A stretch of 64,000 nt of DNA. Origin: Asparagopsis taxiformis (taxonomy: Eukaryota; Rhodophyta; Florideophyceae; Bonnemaisoniales; Bonnemaisoniaceae). Positions 32,101 through 40,927 of the stretch are shown piece by piece (positions within the stretch are counted from its first letter, which is position 1; the number at the start of each line of letters is the position of its first letter). The DNA lies in the NCBI GenBank assembly GCA_030407315.1, contig JALQPE010001701.1, positions 24,663-88,662 of the forward strand. Direction: 5' to 3'. Under the pieces are notes generated by a model. That model worked only from the letters and a program-made list of their open reading frames with translations. It did not search any database and was not told the origin of the DNA. The translations under genes were made by a program, and so were the position numbers.

Positions 32101-32361
32101 ATTGTTCCGGCTCCGTTCTGTTCGGCGCAGTTCATCAACGACCCGCGGTATTTGCGAGGTGAGGACACTCCGGCGGAAGACACCAGGCGGATGGCCAACG
32201 TCGAGTTTGTCGAGAACTACAGCAGCGGTTCGACGGGGAAGAAGCTCAAGGCGAAGGACCTAGAAAATCCGAAGATCATTGTAGTACGTGCAATCCGCGA
32301 TATCCGTCCGGGGCAGGAGCTCTACGTTCATTATGGGACAGCGTTTAGAGCATGGAATTAG
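29158..32361 (+). CDS. DPPY-type DNA methyltransferase fused to a SET domain
   Basis: An uninterrupted 1067-codon ORF (ATG at 29158, MTNKRRRNSN, possible nuclear signal). Residues 1-~440: unassigned, helical, then a Pro/Ser-rich linker. Motif IV is D507-P-P-Y510 in LILTDPPYNVRRK, followed by LRPGGHGIVF. An acidic insert (SDEEE...EEDEEDEEEE) precedes motif I-like D748PFSGTFATGKAA, so the order IV-I is the beta class that makes N6-methyladenine or N4-methylcytosine. From ~900 a SET domain follows: HPNAGRGLFA (R912-G), ACYYGTVVY-like AYYGTVVY, FINDPRYL, ANVEFVENY and a C-terminal ELYVHYG. SET domains use the same cofactor to methylate protein lysines, typically histones. Found inside TIRs. One polypeptide could thus mark both DNA and chromatin; activity is not demonstrated. 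Confidence 0.85.
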   Translation: MTNKRRRNSNPIVDDATVPILREPASPWEDSSDMGTRRNVGRAARETTLAGKDFLRLLLDLFAHSSFADLTDKPGGFTYADLGAWVAQGTEEQFAALQGRLSMSFSGRSKNAGVEADVAEIVMAEMNVERAKQIVRLALPIAEFSRQDERIGQWVEHCILSGIVPQTFLIGCNMLPSPLQAPQRGEPSAFVLAPPETFEVLMYFQALSIIRNHNKNLPRRRIGDAAEEGNEAARVPAHRKSTNRACYVVQVLYHAWTDVAFAAKFSSFEELMAPYIIFDSSEHWFDVLDEGLFAPMEQKLDLYHDKAPLSHPDGYGGKVETRTSAQHSAFRDLVRKFFDRLQFLIVNPDLYTWPESDRWGALEIYLSSGNPDKLPAYFDTLDEDVMAVLRPAPQAADAEKVPKPVDDTPTRRNTGGRGLVPSTRHTTRLQLGPGRTSLTAQGPSPPSPSPHATEEQESEGQALAKDFLSKMSQYCRVYDVPFEDLVSADESREHVPITGNVQLILTDPPYNVRRKRNDSNSSYDRLTAEDMQASIEVFDELLRPGGHGIVFCSVLQFYEWFHYLETYKGPQSEGPTDAAASDDGSDEEEVTSMNSDSEASQHSGEESADEEDEEDEEEEDVVRNSVFFVDEVPLLFVRLPGHLYQMPGRKRYQRMNMAEVAIHFWKRGVPFKTGSEMVAYRNHGYMDGTYPAWCNVTINMPAIDSNEMVWRTRSTTGATVRVRAEQKSVALMMELISQHSQPGDIVVDPFSGTFATGKAAMSLPEHRVFVGSDMDKLCVARSLPKLCAVMSRVILSNNTDMRVTTEAKQSAEKFLASPSVTMRTQRERRIIEPPPGLPLYQRFPKYIRQYLWQLCPESIASHEHMEKPVHYWPPSLRRWLQTENPRVMRAHDCVAKKLSVRPSLIKHPNAGRGLFAEQTFNVGDEVCAYYGTVVYSDMSKESMRFAYGEGHMAITKETFLMYAIKLYATAEDDENIEHPIWIVPAPFCSAQFINDPRYLRGEDTPAEDTRRMANVEFVENYSSGSTGKKLKAKDLENPKIIVVRAIRDIRPGQELYVHYGTAFRAWN

Positions 32362-32614
32362 GGTCACGAAAGATGTTTTCATTTCGACTACAAATAAAGC
32401 TACGTTCCAGAGTTGAAGTATATCATATAATGCAGCATGTCCAGCCACCATTAGTCCAGGGTGAAACCTATTCAGCAGTACTCGCCTGTCAAAAACCAAT
32501 CGTTCACACTCTAGGTGCACTTCGTCCGAGCAGTGAACCTGACTGCTTGGTTGCTGTTATGCGTGCAGATGCAAAATACAAGACCAAGTTGAAATGGACG
32601 CCCGGTGGATGTCC

Positions 32615-32838
32615 AGCTCAGTTGCATTGCTGTCCAGCCCAGAAATTCTACAATTCAGGGCAGAAAAAAATATTGCAAAAAACATCGATTTCAGCGGGTC
32701 GATTGTGCCGTACGGCACACCCCCATCTCAAAAACATGTTCACATGTGCATGTTTTTGAGAATAGCCCAAATTTTAATTCAAATCAGGACGTCTTCCGGA
32801 CATAGGGGTGCTCGCGGCCTAGCTCGACAGCTGTAATT
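32615..32838 (-). repeat. Right TIR of the 5.5-kb element
   Basis: Inverted copy of 27377-27600 and, from 32617 to 32790, of 28626-28790; GTGCCGTACGGCAC at 32705-32718. Confidence 0.85.
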
Positions 32839-33021
32839 GTACCTCATTAAATACTGTTGATGACTGCCTACCGTATACAATCTGGGCTGTTGGCGTATTC
32901 TCCGGTACTTGACCTGACCTGAACGTTCATCGCAGACCGTTGTGGTTACCGACACTATACAGCAATCTTTTTTGTATCTCGTGCAACTCAATCGTTCCAT
33001 CGCTTCCGGGAAGGCTTCATT

Positions 33022-35306
33022 ATGCCGCCGCGTATTGCGAAGAAAGCTCCAAAGCCTCCGGGCCTCCAGAAAAACCGGTCAGCAGCTGCTGTATCGAGTG
33101 CCCGACAATCCCGTGCGAAGAAGCGGTCTGGGCCTACCGGCAGCATTGAACCGCGGTCCGGTAGTCGCAAGACGGACCGGCGCAGAACTGGGGATCCGCA
33201 GCGAGAAAGTGAGGAAGGAGGAACGGCGCGGAGAGAGATGGGGCTTGACCGAGGCAAGCGTGCTCGCAGGGACAGTGAACATCATGATGATGACATGATA
33301 GTGGCTCAAAACATGTTGGAATTGCGGCAGAGTGCTATGGCAAAGGTAGTTCCTCCCGGGTTGGCAGATGCGGAGGTGCTGCAGACGGAGTCCCAGCCGG
33401 GGGTTCGCGAGACACTGGAGGCTGTGACCCCCACTGCGCCAACTATGCCGAGTACATCAGCCCCAGCAGGTAATGCAGTCAGGGACCCGAGGATAGCGGC
33501 AAGGGATGTTGTTTCTGAGCAACGTTCACAGGATGCCAACTATCATCGGCGGTCAGGTGGTACTGAGGGGAGAGAGCAGCCGGAGTGCGGGCCTCGTCAC
33601 AACAGACTGTCATTGGTGCCAAATATGCGCGTAACGCCCCCGCGACGTCAGGCTATTGCCGATGGAGGACATCATAATCCCGATAGCGTGCGAGATGGGG
33701 GGACGGTGAGGGCAGAGAGGTTGCATCCGCCGGAATCCATCGATTTAATGGCGAGTCGCATCAATGCGCAGAAGAAGAAGATCGCGGAGCTGGAAAAAAA
33801 GTGTTTAGCCAGGACATAGCAAACAAGGCGCTCACCACGGAGATAGTTGCGTTGGAGGCTAAGGTGAAGACTCTGCAGGCGGAAAATGCCAGCCTTACTG
33901 CAATTGCGAGAACAGGTAGAATCAGTGATCACGGTGGCGGTAAGTCGAAAATACAGAAAGCCATTCCTGTGAAATACCTTGGAGTTCTTAGGGCGGTTGA
34001 GGAAAACCTGACAAAGTGGTGCAAGAACGAGACTATGGAGCTGGACCCTATAGCGGAACAAACGCAGAGACGTTGGACTGGACGTACCATCGAGGTAGAG
34101 CCGGTAGAAGGGACACTTTGGAGCGAAAACGGTGTAGGATATATTGCTACCCCTCCGGGCTACATCATCAAGAATCTGCAGTGGTATACACCTTCGTACA
34201 GAGACGAGAGTGATCTGCTGAATGACTTGGTGCGACACGTACTGCGTCAAAGTCCGTGGTGTGATGTGTTTTCCGATGAGGAGCAGCGTGTGTGCTGTCA
34301 AGAGGCTGTGGCGGGGAGCAAGGAATTGAAAGTGAAGGTGACGCAGAAACTGTCCGACGTGATGAGTGCACGGAAGCGTAATGCGAGGGACAGATTGTTC
34401 GGTTCGCTGGGGTACACGAAATTAATGTCTAGATGCACGATGCTGACGACGCGAGCTGAGATGGACGAGCGAGAGGATCAAAAGCGCGAAGCGTCTGAGA
34501 AGCTTTTGAAACGGGAAAGCAACGGTGATTTGGATATGGGGAGGTGGCGAACGGCACCGTTCTCAGAGCTGCGATACAGCAAAGGCATGGTTCCTGACAG
34601 CTTCGAAATGGAAGTGAATGGTGATGCATGGTTTAACAACCGAGTAGCTGTGAATGTGCTGGACATCTTCAGGGGGTATTCGATACGACCAGAACAAGTA
34701 ATGGACATAGAGACGAGCATACTAACGCTGGCGCGCCTGGATGCTTGGCTAGTGACTACTGTGGAGTGTTTGGATGAACCGAAGGGGAAAGGAGGTGCAC
34801 GGCAGAAGGAGTTTACAAGGCGGTACAGTCAATATGTGGGGGTAGCTTTTCAGCAATTAGTTGGTATGGTGGTGTACTGCATGTCTTGTCTCCAAGGCTC
34901 GCAAGCAAGGGAAGAAACGGACGTTGTCGAGAGCGAACAGCGGACTAGTGCACAGTCACGGCATGTGTTTGCAAGCCGTACTGTGACGAGAGAGGCTGTT
35001 GAAGTGTGGCAAAGCGGAGAGGGGTCTGGAATTGTTCATGTCGTTGATGATGTAAACCGCTGCTCATCACTTGTTCTAGTGTCCGAGGATTGGATTCAAT
35101 CGCATATTACGTCAAACCTCGGTGCTGTAATGGATTGTGTGATTGCGCAAGGACTAATTGGCGCAGAACTTTTCGTCGTTGACCCATATGCTGGACACCT
35201 GAGTGCAAACCTGAATGTCGAAATCAATGCCCCACAGTATGGGGGCATGGAGCGGCGCCATGCAGCCACTGCTGATAACGGTTTTGGCGTAATGGAGGAT
35301 GGTTGA
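33022..35306 (+). CDS. Unknown coiled-coil protein in two frames joined at an A7 run
   Basis: The first ORF runs from ATG at 33022 (MPPRIAKKAPKPPG, very basic, disordered, 265 codons) to a TAG near 33819. The second runs in the -1 frame from 33801 to 35306 (501 codons). The zero frame reads GAA AAA AAG at 33793-33801; a -1 slip there joins KIAELEKK to VFSQDIANKALTTEIVALE, giving an unbroken coiled coil across the junction (~33750-33900), which argues strongly that the two are one ~760-aa protein. The C-terminal half is a globular domain I do not recognise (AVEENLTKWCKN, ATPPGYIIKNLQWY, SPWCDVFSDEEQRVCC). It converges on the transposase gene at 35384-38423, 78 bp away, and may be that element's second gene (inference). 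Confidence 0.65.
33795..33801 (+). promoter_or_regulatory. A_AAA_AAG heptamer at the frame change
   Basis: In-phase slippery-type heptamer (gaA AAA AAG) exactly where the coiled coil changes frame; the same heptamer in the same phase occurs in the transposase at 13597. A one-base deficit from A8 is the alternative. Confidence 0.35.
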
Positions 35307-35383
35307 AATTAGTGCAGTAAATGTGACGTTGACTAGAAGGCTTATCATGTAGTACATTATCAATAGAGTGCTGCGATTTAGAT

Positions 35384-38300
35384 TTATTCTTCTTCATTAT
35401 CATCTGTGAACTGGTAATCAGTGTTGGTGTAGAAGCGGTTGAGATAGAAACGGTGGTCCGACCAGTGCATTTGTTTCGTAAATGGCTTGACTGGAAAGTT
35501 ACTTCGTACGATGTGCACGGTGCCAGATATAGTAGATGCAGGAATGAGGTCAAACCAAGGACCACCTGCACTGTGGGATGCAGTGTCATTGCTGTCAACG
35601 GATCCGTTGTCCGGGTCCCATGTGGACCACTTTAAACAAATGCACCCAAGTGATTTTTCCACAGCGGTTTTTGGGGCAAAGCAGGTCATATACTGAACGA
35701 AAGCGAGTTCTACAGGTTGAAACAGGTTTGGAGACTGCAGGCGTACCAGTGCCAGGACGCGCCCTACCCATATGGTTCTGTAGTCATCGGCAGTTCCGGA
35801 GATGACGACAAAGGAGTACTGCGATCTCTTTGCGGGGCCGAATGATGAAGTTGCAAAGACGCGCTGCTGCTTGTGCCTCGACACGTTTGTGGGGCGAAGC
35901 ATGCCACTGTGCGGGTCAAAGTCGTCGGCATCTGGGACGTACCCTCCCATGACGTAGGCGGACTTTACCACGGTGACGGAAATGTCCATGTCATGTATTG
36001 GAGGGCCTTCTGCCGTGGCGCGCAGTCTAGCGAGGGTGAGGAACGCTTGTGCAGCTGTGTCACCGAGTTGCTGGAATAGCGTTATGGTGCCAGACGGGAA
36101 CGAGGAGTTGTGCAGAGGCAAAAGAGTGGCAGGATCGGGCTGTCCGTCGATATCTGCAACGAGGAGGGTTGCATCGGGCAGCAGGGAGGCAAAGTCGTGC
36201 AGTGCAACGGTGAATCCGTCGCGAACGAGTACTGCACCGTCTGTGGGCGATATCATGCGTGCGTTTCCCAATGTGTTGGATGGGGTGTGACCAGTTGGAG
36301 TGGCCAAGGAGAATTCCATGTGGCGAATAGTCTCTTCCATGGCTGTGGAGCGCCTTCGAGAGGTTTTCCTATAACTCTGTTTGAACAGAAGATGCGAGTG
36401 TTCGTAGGGGCCTGCATCAATGTGTTCCAGGGCGCCATATCTCTGCAAGTCACCGGGAAGATGGTCTAGAAGATGGAACTTGAAAGTTTTGAGACCTGTG
36501 GTGTGGAATGGGCCGAGGGTGGAGAGCATTGATTGTTTGAAATAGGAAATGGAGTTCTGGAGGCTTTCTAGTTCGGCGGCAGTCCAGTGCTTGATGCGAC
36601 CGCGTTTCATGACCCATGCGACGAGGTCAGAGTATTGCGTGCAGATGGAAGTGAGGGGGGCTGTCTCTACTTCGTCACAGCATGTGTCAATGAATGCTGC
36701 GATGAAAGGGAACACCATGTCGACATGGTGATAGTCTTTGGCTGCGAGCATGCCGCGTATGCCGTCCTCCGTGAAGAGGCCGTTCAAATTGGTGCCCTTC
36801 TCACCCTTGGAGAAGTCGACATGAAGACCGGTGATGTAGTAGTCGCGTTCGATAGCGGACAGAATGCTGTTTGAGCCGGCGAGGATGGATTTTTCACCTT
36901 CTTGAAGGTGCGAGGTGTCCCGGAATGGGAGGCAGTGGTGGTGGTGAGGTCTGGGGAGCTGAGGCGGTGGACAATGCACTGTTTGATGAGCTTTGAGATG
37001 CCGAGGTGGAGATTGTGCAGAGGCTCGAAGGAGAAAATGTTGTAGGGGTCTAGGGGACTGTTGGTGGGTAAAAGAGCGGTCGATTCGAGGACAGAGTGTT
37101 GTTCGAGGAGGGAGAGAGCTTCGAGCGGAGCAGTTGTATGCTCCTGAGCGCTCTCTTGGCGTGCAGAGCGTGTATCATCGAGGGAGCGGGGCTGGTGTGG
37201 CGCGCTGGATTCAAGTTGAGTGGCGGGGATGTAGCAGCGGTGGCAGGGATGTGTGGTGGTAGTGCTGTTGCGAGTGCATGACAGCTCTTTGGCCTCTGGA
37301 AAGTCGCAGCAATAATTGGCTAGGATGGGAAAGCATTGGCGGGCAGTTGCAGTGGAGTCTGTGCAGGGGAACCCGGAAGAGAACGCGGTGGATAGGGACG
37401 AAAACACTTTTTCGAGTGCTTTATGAAGAATATCAATTTTGCGAGCGCGACTAGCAGAACTAGAGGTTGTCGGCATTTCATCACCGAACAAGGCGTTGGA
37501 CGAAGGGTTAACAATGTACGGAAGATACCCGACGATGGTGAGGCCGGTACGGATGCAGTGGCGACGGAGGGGGGCGGAGAAGTTGAGCAGTGTGACGTGT
37601 ATGGGGTATGCGACGATTGCGGAGCTCTTGAGGCTTGTGCTGCTCTTGTCGGAGTACACTTGGAGGAGGCCGGCAAAGGAGGAAGGGTGGGATCATTTTC
37701 CTCTGCCCATACGACCTGTGGATCTTCCGAGAGCTGCACGCGCTGTCTAGTAACCTGGTGCAGCGTTTTCGCGAATTCTGTGTGTAGGGGATGAGAAAAT
37801 ATTGCGGTGCCGTCTGGGGCGGTCTGTGGGGAGGGGTGGAAGAGAGTATTTTGGTCGTTAGCCAGTGCTAACTGCCTGCGGAGCATGTCGACTGGGTCGC
37901 GGAGGTACAGCTGTGCCGAGTACTTACCAGTTTTGTCTGGAATGATGTGGCTCTTGTAACCTTCGGTGCGGAAATGTGTTTCGACCATGGAAGCGGTAAC
38001 GTGGCGACATTCTTCTACGGTGCGAACGGCGCTGTTGAACTTTTCTAGGGAGAATGCGGGGTCTTGTAGGATGGTGATGACTTCGCTCACGCGGCCAGCG
38101 CCGGCCTTGTACTCGAGGGTTGTGAGACTGGCGGCGAGGGATTGCACGAGGAGGTCTGCGCGGGAGGGGGTTGAGGTTGGTGGCAGTGGAGCGTCACAGG
38201 GTGAGTCGCTGGAGGAAGCACGACCAGATTCTGGGTCTGGGGAGCTGGGTTGCGGGGAATCATGGTCGCCGTTTCGAGCAGGCTCATGGGTGACGGCAGG

Positions 38301-38423
38301 GACACGAGCGTTGTTGAAATGTTGGGGAGAGGGGTTGAAACGGTAGCGACACGTTCGCTCATGCAGCGCGAGCGCATAAGCATCTACGCAGTAGTAGAAG
38401 CACCCTTCATACTTGCATTCCAT
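35384..38423 (-). pseudogene. Plavaka/KDZ-like transposase in three frames
   Basis: Three overlapping minus-strand ORFs in successive -1 frames: 38423-37320, 37659-36784, 36979-35384. The first starts MECKYEGCFYYC...HERTCRY, a C2HC-type zinc finger at the N-terminus. The second has PIHVTLLNFSAPLRR...IVGYLPYI, CFPILANYCCDFPEAKEL and THPCHRCYIP, matching the xP+xLTLGNI, YPILAxYxxDFPE and CPxC blocks of Plavaka-type transposases. The third has LKTFKFHLLDHLPGDLQRYG and DAGPYEHSH...KQSYRKTSRR, the FHxxDHxxxDIxRFG and E..H...K..YR..S+R signatures. Shifts lie at 37320-37659 and 36784-36979. Cut-and-paste elements of this type have been described mainly in fungi (family knowledge). This copy is broken as assembled. 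Confidence 0.65.
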
Positions 38424-39030
38424 GTCGAGTTTTGACGCAAAAGGGAGGATTGCGAGCTGAACAGGGGAGACTGTGCCGTCCAGATGCGACCAATTTTATT
38501 TTTGTGGTGCTTTCGAGACTTGGAATGTAACGTGTTCGTTCGTAGTTTTGTGGGTAGTAGTTTTGTGCTCACTCCAGCTGACATCCCAACGGTGGAATTT
38601 AACCGAGAGTTCAATCATTTCCAACTGTTACATCACATTGCGTGCTGGCAACGTGTGCATGGAAGGACGAACGACTGCCCTGGGACATGAATTTTCAATT
38701 AATTCATTTGTAATAATAAACTTTTTTATTTCCGAACTTCGTGGAATCTGAATGTGCTTTACAGCGGATATGCCACGGATCATGTAAGGAAAGCAAATGG
38801 ATTCTCATATATATGATTATATGTTTATATTCGTTGTTCTCGATCCGGATCTCATTGTTCGGGGAATCAGAGACCATGGCTTGGGCCATACTCAATCTCA
38901 CTGCCGGCGATGATTTCGAGTATGCACAGCAAGACTTAAGCGGACGCTGAAAGCTGTCCGGTCGACGCCGCAGGCTCCACTCCGCCCTCATCACCGACTG
39001 AGATTCTTTGACCGCCTTTGCTTTTTTAAT
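38424..39030. other. Spacer beyond the transposase gene
   Basis: AT-rich; no supported gene. I looked for inverted ends matching the ~32840-33020 side and found none by eye. Confidence 0.4.
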
Positions 39031-40110
39031 GTAGAGGATGACGAAGGTACGTGCGCGAATCTTGAGGGTATGCATTGAGGGAAGCGTGGGTTTTGAGTCT
39101 GACTATTTCCGTTGATGCGATATTTTTCATGGGAAGCCTGTTGACTCATGGTGTGTATTGAGCGGAGGATGGAAGAGAGGTACGTGAAGTTTTGAAAGTA
39201 TGCTGCGAGGGAAGGTTGGTTTTGAGTCTGACTGTTGTGGTTGATTCCGATGTTGTGTAGATGATGCAGGAATGTTGATGACGGAAGGTAAGTTTCATTG
39301 AGTGCCAAGATGTGCTTTGCGAAGATATGGACTGCTGACTATGATTATTATTCATTGCAAGGTTTTTGGATCATGGTTTGTATTGTGTGTAGGATGGATG
39401 AGAGGTACATTTGCGAGTTCTCAGGGTATGTAGCGAGGGAAACGTTGGTTTTCAATCTGACTGTTGCGATTGATTCCGATGTTGCGTAGGTGATGGAGGA
39501 ATAGTGATGACGGAAGGTAAGTCACATTGGGCGCCCAGACCGGTTGTGCGAAGATGCGGAATGCTGACTACTTTTCTTGGCTACACGATTACGTGATTTA
39601 TGGTTTTTATTGTGTGCAGGATGGAACAGGTAAGGTAAGTGTGCGAGTTTTGAAAGTAAGCAGCGAGGGAAGGTTGGTTTTGAGTCTGACTATTTCCGTT
39701 GATGCGATATTTTTCATTGGAAGCCTATTGAGTCATGGTGTGTATTGTGTGGAGCGAAGGTAAGTGTGCGAGTTTTGAAAGTAAGCAGCGAGGGAAGGTT
39801 GGTTTTGGTCTGACTGTTGTGGTTGATTCCGATGTTGTGTAGATGGTGCAGGAATGTTGATGACAGAAGGTAAGTTTCACTGAGCACCAAGACTTGTTTT
39901 GCGAAGATATGGACTGCTGACTTTGATTATTCATTGCAAGGTTTTTGGATCATGGTTTGTATTTGTGTGTAGGATGGATGATTCACTCATCCTCTCGAGA
40001 GGTAAGTAAGGGAGTTTCTAGGATATCTGTCGTGGTAAGCGTTGCTTTTGAATCTGACTGTTGGGTTGATGTTTTGTATGTGATGCAGGAGTGGTGAAGC
40101 AGGAACGGCA
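39031..40110 (+). repeat. Imperfect tandem array with recurring splice-like signals
   Basis: Blocks sharing GAGGGAAGGTTGGTTTTGAG, TTGATTCCGATGTTG, GCAGGAATGTTGATGACGGA and AGGTAAGT recur around 39060, 39205, 39430, 39665, 39794 and 40015. One long copy (39205-39410) is repeated at about 39790-39990, a ~590-bp higher-order step. GGTAAGT follows each GATGACGGAA-like segment. Confidence 0.7.
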
Positions 40111-40442
40111 GGACTGAAGGAGAGTGAAGAAGGGATGTAGGAAGATGGGGAATGAAGCTGTGAGGTGTTTCTGGTATGTGTATATTTTCGGGCATACGAT
40201 AGAAGTGAGAGTGGTTTCAAGTGGTGTAAGATTTTGCTGACCATGTTCGTGTTTGATGTCTTGATGATTTAATGGGCTGGGGTGGTGTCGAGGAAAGCGG
40301 GATGGAATTGGGAAGGAGCGGATTTTTTGTAATCTAGGTCGTGAGGGTTCTTAAAGTATGTGCGGATGGTGGTGCATGGCGTTCGGATGGTAGGGAGAAC
40401 GCGATAGTGAGGGAGATGGGTGATCGACGATATGCTGACAGG

Positions 40443-40588
40443 TATTTTGTATTCTGGCTGGATACGTATTTCGTATTCTGGCTGGATACATATTCCGTAT
40501 TCTGGCTGGATACGTATTTCCTATTCTAACCGGGTATTTATTTCCTATTCTGACCAGATATGTATTCCCTATTCTAGAGAGACGTATT
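40443..40588 (+). repeat. 24-bp tandem repeat, six units
   Basis: Unit TATTTCGTATTCTGGCTGGA plus TACG, decaying toward the right (CTATTCTGACCAGATATG). Confidence 0.85.
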
Positions 40589-40698
40589 GTATACGAGCAG
40601 TTTCCTAAATGAGAGAATAAAATACGGTCCGATATGGGCCCTGAATTTACCATCCGCTGTAATTTCTTCCCTCCCGGTTTTCGCTGATATATTGTATA

Positions 40699-40876
40699 CT
40701 GGATGTCGGGTCCTAGTATTCCGCCATATGTACTAGAGAAAGTGGATGTCGGGTCCTAGTATTCCGCCAAACGTACTAGAGAAAGTGGATGTCGGGTCCT
40801 AGTATTCCGCCATATGTACTAGAGAAAGTGGATGTCGGGCCCTAGTATTCCGCCATATGTACTAGAGAAAGTGGAC
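40699..40876 (+). repeat. ~43-bp tandem repeat, four units
   Basis: Unit GTGGATGTCGGGTCCTAGTA then TTCCGCCATATGTACTAGAG and AAA. A hairpin follows at ~40872-40919 (GGACGTCCGC...GCGGACG with an A/T-rich loop). Confidence 0.85.
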
Positions 40877-40927
40877 GTCCGCATCCAAAAAATTTTTATT
40901 TTTTTTGGACGCGGACGTTCATTTGTT

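Larger units (their letters stand above)
27377..32838. mobile_element. ~5.5-kb TIR element carrying the methyltransferase-SET gene
   Basis: The outer ends at 27377-~27600 and ~32615-32838 are inverted copies: AATTACAGCTGTC(A/G)AGCTAG, a CGAGCACCCCT block, GATTTGA(A/G)TTAAAATTTGG, then a hairpin-rich stretch with the perfect palindrome GTGCCGTACGGCAC and a final CCCGAAATTCTACAATTTC-like block. A second left-type copy lies inside at 28626-28790, directly oriented, so either the element has a subterminal duplicate or a smaller element (28626-32790) is nested. The only long gene inside is the methyltransferase-SET fusion; no transposase is present, so it would depend on one in trans, unless the unassigned N-terminal part of the fusion has that role. 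Confidence 0.75.
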
